Shown piece by piece: positions 61,743-64,000 of a DNA stretch of 64,000 bases. The notes under the pieces were generated by a model. The model was not told the origin of the DNA. It made no database searches and worked only from the letters and a program-made list of their open reading frames with translations. The first letter of the stretch is position 1; the number at the start of each line of letters is the position of its first letter. Made by a program: the position numbers and the translations under genes. Origin of the DNA: JAJTHC01 sp044348005 (lineage in GTDB: Bacteria > Cyanobacteriota > Vampirovibrionia > Vampirovibrionales > JAJTHC01); assembly GCA_044348005.1 (NCBI GenBank), contig JBIKTR010000001.1:62001-126000 (forward strand), read 5' to 3'.

Positions 61743-63035
61743 ATGATGCCCCCCACGCCTTCGCAGACGGCTTCTCATTTCGATTCCATTGAACGCGCGA
61801 TTACCACGCTAAAGGCCGGGCGCTGTATTATATTGGTGGACGATGAAGATCGTGAAAATGAAGGCGATTTGGTCGCACTGGCCGATCGCATTACCCCTGA
61901 AACCATTAATTTTATGGCCGTTGAAGGACGCGGGCTTATTTGCCTAGCCCTTACCCCCCAACGATGCCAACAACTGGAGTTGCCTCAAATGGTCACGCAT
62001 AATGAAGAAGCCCTTCAAACGGCCTTTACCGTAAGCATTGACGGGCATCCAAAATATGGCATCACCACAGGCATTTCGGCGGGCGATCGAGCCAAAACCA
62101 TTCAGCTCGCGGTGGCGCAACAGGCCAAGCCCAACGACTTGCGTCGACCTGGGCATATTTTTCCTCTACGGGCGAAAAAAGGGGGCGTTTTAGAGCGGGT
62201 GGGGCATACGGAAGCCAGTGTGGATTTGGCGCGTTTGGCAGGAGCAGAACCTGCGGGCGTGATTTGTGAAATTATGAATGAAGACGGCACCATGGCGCGT
62301 CGCCCTGATTTAGAGGTGTTTGCTCAAACCCACAATTTACCCTTGATTAGCATTGCTCAATTGGTGTCGTATCGTTTGGCCACTGAAACCACCATCAAGC
62401 GCATTTCTACTGCGAAAATGCCCACTCGTTTTGGTGAATTTGAAATCGTGGCCTATGAAAATACGCTAGACGATTCAGAACATGTGGCGTTGCTCAAGCG
62501 TCCTGAAATCATGACCCCTGAAAATGAAACCCCCTTAGTACGGGTGCATTCTGAATGCTTAACGGGCGATTTACTCGGCAGTTTACGCTGTGATTGTGGC
62601 TTTCAGCTCCATGGGGCTTTAAAGCAAATTGCCCAATACGGCCATGGGGCGTTGGTGTACTTGCGTCAACATGAAGGGCGGGGTATTGGACTTAATAACA
62701 AAATCAAAGCCTACGCCTTGCAAGATGAAGGCTTAGACACGGTTGAAGCCAATCACAAACTGGGCTTCAAAGCGGATTTACGTCAATACGGCATAGGGGC
62801 GCAAATCATCCGAGACTTGGGCTTTCATACCTTTGATTTATTGACCAACAACCCTCGAAAAATTCGAGGGCTAGACGGTTACGGCTTAGAAATTCGTCAA
62901 CGCGTGCCCTTGCTTGAAGGCGTTGGGGCCGACAACTTGTTTTACTTACAAACCAAGAAAGAAAAGCTTGGGCATATGATGGAAAGTTTAAGTACGCCAG
63001 CCCCTGTGAACGGGGTGGGAAAGGAGCTTTCATGA
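61743..63035 (+). CDS. ribBA: Bifunctional DHBP synthase / GTP cyclohydrolase II
   Basis: A 430-residue fusion. The N-terminal DHBP synthase half (about 1-210) has LVDDEDRENEGDL and RPGHIFPLRA, and the C-terminal GTP cyclohydrolase II half (about 215-405) has the zinc Cys motif CLTGDLLGSLRCDCGFQL, then EGRGIGLNNKIKAYALQDEG. It gives both precursors for lumazine synthesis. It overlaps ribH by four bases (ATGA). No FMN riboswitch pattern is visible in the 170 bases upstream. Confidence 0.96.
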   Translation: MMPPTPSQTASHFDSIERAITTLKAGRCIILVDDEDRENEGDLVALADRITPETINFMAVEGRGLICLALTPQRCQQLELPQMVTHNEEALQTAFTVSIDGHPKYGITTGISAGDRAKTIQLAVAQQAKPNDLRRPGHIFPLRAKKGGVLERVGHTEASVDLARLAGAEPAGVICEIMNEDGTMARRPDLEVFAQTHNLPLISIAQLVSYRLATETTIKRISTAKMPTRFGEFEIVAYENTLDDSEHVALLKRPEIMTPENETPLVRVHSECLTGDLLGSLRCDCGFQLHGALKQIAQYGHGALVYLRQHEGRGIGLNNKIKAYALQDEGLDTVEANHKLGFKADLRQYGIGAQIIRDLGFHTFDLLTNNPRKIRGLDGYGLEIRQRVPLLEGVGADNLFYLQTKKEKLGHMMESLSTPAPVNGVGKELS

Positions 63036-63589
63036 ATAGTAAACTCCAGCAAGTCAACCCGTTTGCTTCTGAAAAAGAAGGGGACTTTTTAGCGTTTTTA
63101 GAAATGCCCCGTCGCATTGCGGTTGTGACGGCTCAGTTTAACGCCCACATTACCCATGCTTTAGAAAAAGGCGTCTTAGAGACTTTAAGCCCCTATGCCA
63201 CGCTACAGTGCATTAAGGCTCCCGGTGCGGTGGAATTACCACTGCTGGCTCAAAAAGCCTTCGATGCTGGGGTCGATGCCGTTATTTGCCTAGGCTGTGT
63301 GATTCGCGGGGACACCACGCATTATGAGTATGTGTGCCACATGGCATCGCAAGGCATTTTAGACGTGAGCTTGAGATACGGCAAGCCCGTTATTTTTGGG
63401 GTATTGACGTGCGAAAATGAAGCGCAGGCCATCGCTCGAACGTTAGATGATTTAAACGGCGTGGAAGACGCCGTGCGAGCCAAGCTCAAGGGCTTGGATC
63501 CTGTAGGCAATAAGGGTCGTGAAGCAGGCGAAGCGGTTTTAGAAACCTTGTATGGCCTGTATCAACTTAGTTTACTTTCCCATGAATAA
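63032..63589 (+). CDS. ribH: 6,7-dimethyl-8-ribityllumazine synthase
   Basis: A 185-residue lumazine synthase. The catalytic region is CIKAPGAVELPLLAQK, then CLGCVIRGDTTHYEYVC with the conserved Arg and His, and PVIFGVLTCENEAQA. It joins the RibBA products. It overlaps ribBA by four bases and tsaC by eight, so the three genes form one unit. A leader of about 30 residues precedes the core. Confidence 0.96.
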   Translation: MNSKLQQVNPFASEKEGDFLAFLEMPRRIAVVTAQFNAHITHALEKGVLETLSPYATLQCIKAPGAVELPLLAQKAFDAGVDAVICLGCVIRGDTTHYEYVCHMASQGILDVSLRYGKPVIFGVLTCENEAQAIARTLDDLNGVEDAVRAKLKGLDPVGNKGREAGEAVLETLYGLYQLSLLSHE

Positions 63590-64000
63590 AGCGTCTTTTT
63601 TTACGACAGATATTGCTCAAGCAATCGACACCCTCAAGGCGGGGGGGCTCGTGGGCTTGCCAACGGAAACGGTCTACGGCCTTGCTGCAGATGCCTCAAA
63701 CCCTGAAGCGGTGGGGCGCATTTTTGCCTTTAAAGAACGTCCGTCGCAACATCCGTTGATTTTACATGTTGCTGATGACGGCCTTAGGTGGATGCGTTAC
63801 GGCGTGGTCAATCACCCTGTCATTGAAGGGCTCGCTTCAGCTTTTTGGCCCGGTGCGATGACGTTGATTCTCAAAAAAACAGACGCCGTTTCACCCCTCG
63901 TCACAGGCGGGAAGGATACTGTGGGCTTACGAATCCCCAACCACCCTGTGGCTCAAACCATGCTGAAAGAAAGTGGGCTAGCATTGGCCGCGCCTTCGGC
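63582..64000 (+). CDS. tsaC: Threonylcarbamoyl-AMP synthase TsaC/YwlC (partial)
   Basis: The frame opens at ATG 63582 (MNKASFFTTD), eight bases inside ribH, and runs off the window after 139 codons. The YrdC fold is clear: GLPTETVYGLAADA, KERPSQHPLILHV, FWPGAMTLIL and GLRIPNHPVA. The enzyme makes the carbamoyl-AMP intermediate for the t6A modification of ANN-reading tRNAs. It may be the short TsaC or the longer Sua5 form; the window ends first. Confidence 0.93.
   Translation, partial: MNKASFFTTDIAQAIDTLKAGGLVGLPTETVYGLAADASNPEAVGRIFAFKERPSQHPLILHVADDGLRWMRYGVVNHPVIEGLASAFWPGAMTLILKKTDAVSPLVTGGKDTVGLRIPNHPVAQTMLKESGLALAAPS

Overview
The window reads as a chromosomal segment of a free-living, flagellated, diderm-type bacterium of moderate GC content. 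Gene content and protein style suggest a non-photosynthetic relative of Cyanobacteria of the Vampirovibrionia/Melainabacteria type: an RpaA/RpaB-like OmpR regulator, FAS1 and CtpA proteins, a flagellum using a CheC-domain FliY, MinD/MinE, MurT and a futalosine-type MqnD homologue. This placement is an inference from protein character; no rRNA or other decisive marker is present. Nearly all of the window is ordinary single-copy chromosome. No phage, plasmid, insertion sequence or CRISPR array is visible.

Layout. 1-8.2 kb: an unfinished basic protein, mtnD, argS, an HD-domain protein, a CHASE2-type nucleotide cyclase and a matrixin-like metalloprotease, then a gene-poor gap. 8.2-14.4 kb: a secreted protein, an FtsL-like protein, and fliL-fliM-fliY on the minus strand. 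14.6-23.1 kb: a two-domain FAS1 protein, ctpA, a response regulator, a phospholipid cluster (CDP-alcohol phosphatidyltransferase, a second CdsA, PlsC), an NrtR-like regulator and der. 23.3-30.4 kb (minus): a flagellar rod/hook protein, a FliK-like protein, fliJ, a DUF1537 kinase, ssb, a prepilin-like protein, rnhB and rbgA. 30.4-36.6 kb: a 21-bp minisatellite, tmk-yidD-rnpA-rpmH, then dnaA-folP facing queG. 36.6-38.1 kb: a small accessory patch with two divergent paralogues of an unknown family. 38.1-47.1 kb: rnc-cdsA-frr, a DUF2085 protein, a calpain-like protein, ribE, mqnD, accB, a sugar nucleotidyltransferase and an atypical thiolase. 47.3-64 kb: an unknown protein, lepA, murT, three DppB/DppC-type permeases, a tRNA-Arg, two AI-2E-family proteins, YtxH/DUF948-like envelope proteins, pip, minD-minE, ribBA-ribH and the start of tsaC.

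Functional themes. Translation and ribosome assembly (argS, der, rbgA, lepA, frr, rpmH, rnpA, tsaC), envelope and lipid synthesis (two cdsA, plsC, accB, murT), cell division (minDE, FtsL-like), motility in two flagellar clusters, and riboflavin synthesis split over two places.

Most unusual. Three divergent paralogues of a small unknown family (36816-37239, 37618-38112, 61086-61571) each carry an A-C(8) tract that encodes Thr-Pro-Pro near the N-terminus. In the first the tract has nine C and the reading frame is broken exactly there; removing one C restores a 140-residue protein. This looks like a slipped-strand, phase-variable locus caught in the OFF state. Eight-base G tracts of the same kind lie near the 5' ends of fliM and the fliK-like gene. 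Two families of dispersed intergenic repeats, not explained by any gene, lie in the gene-poor gaps.
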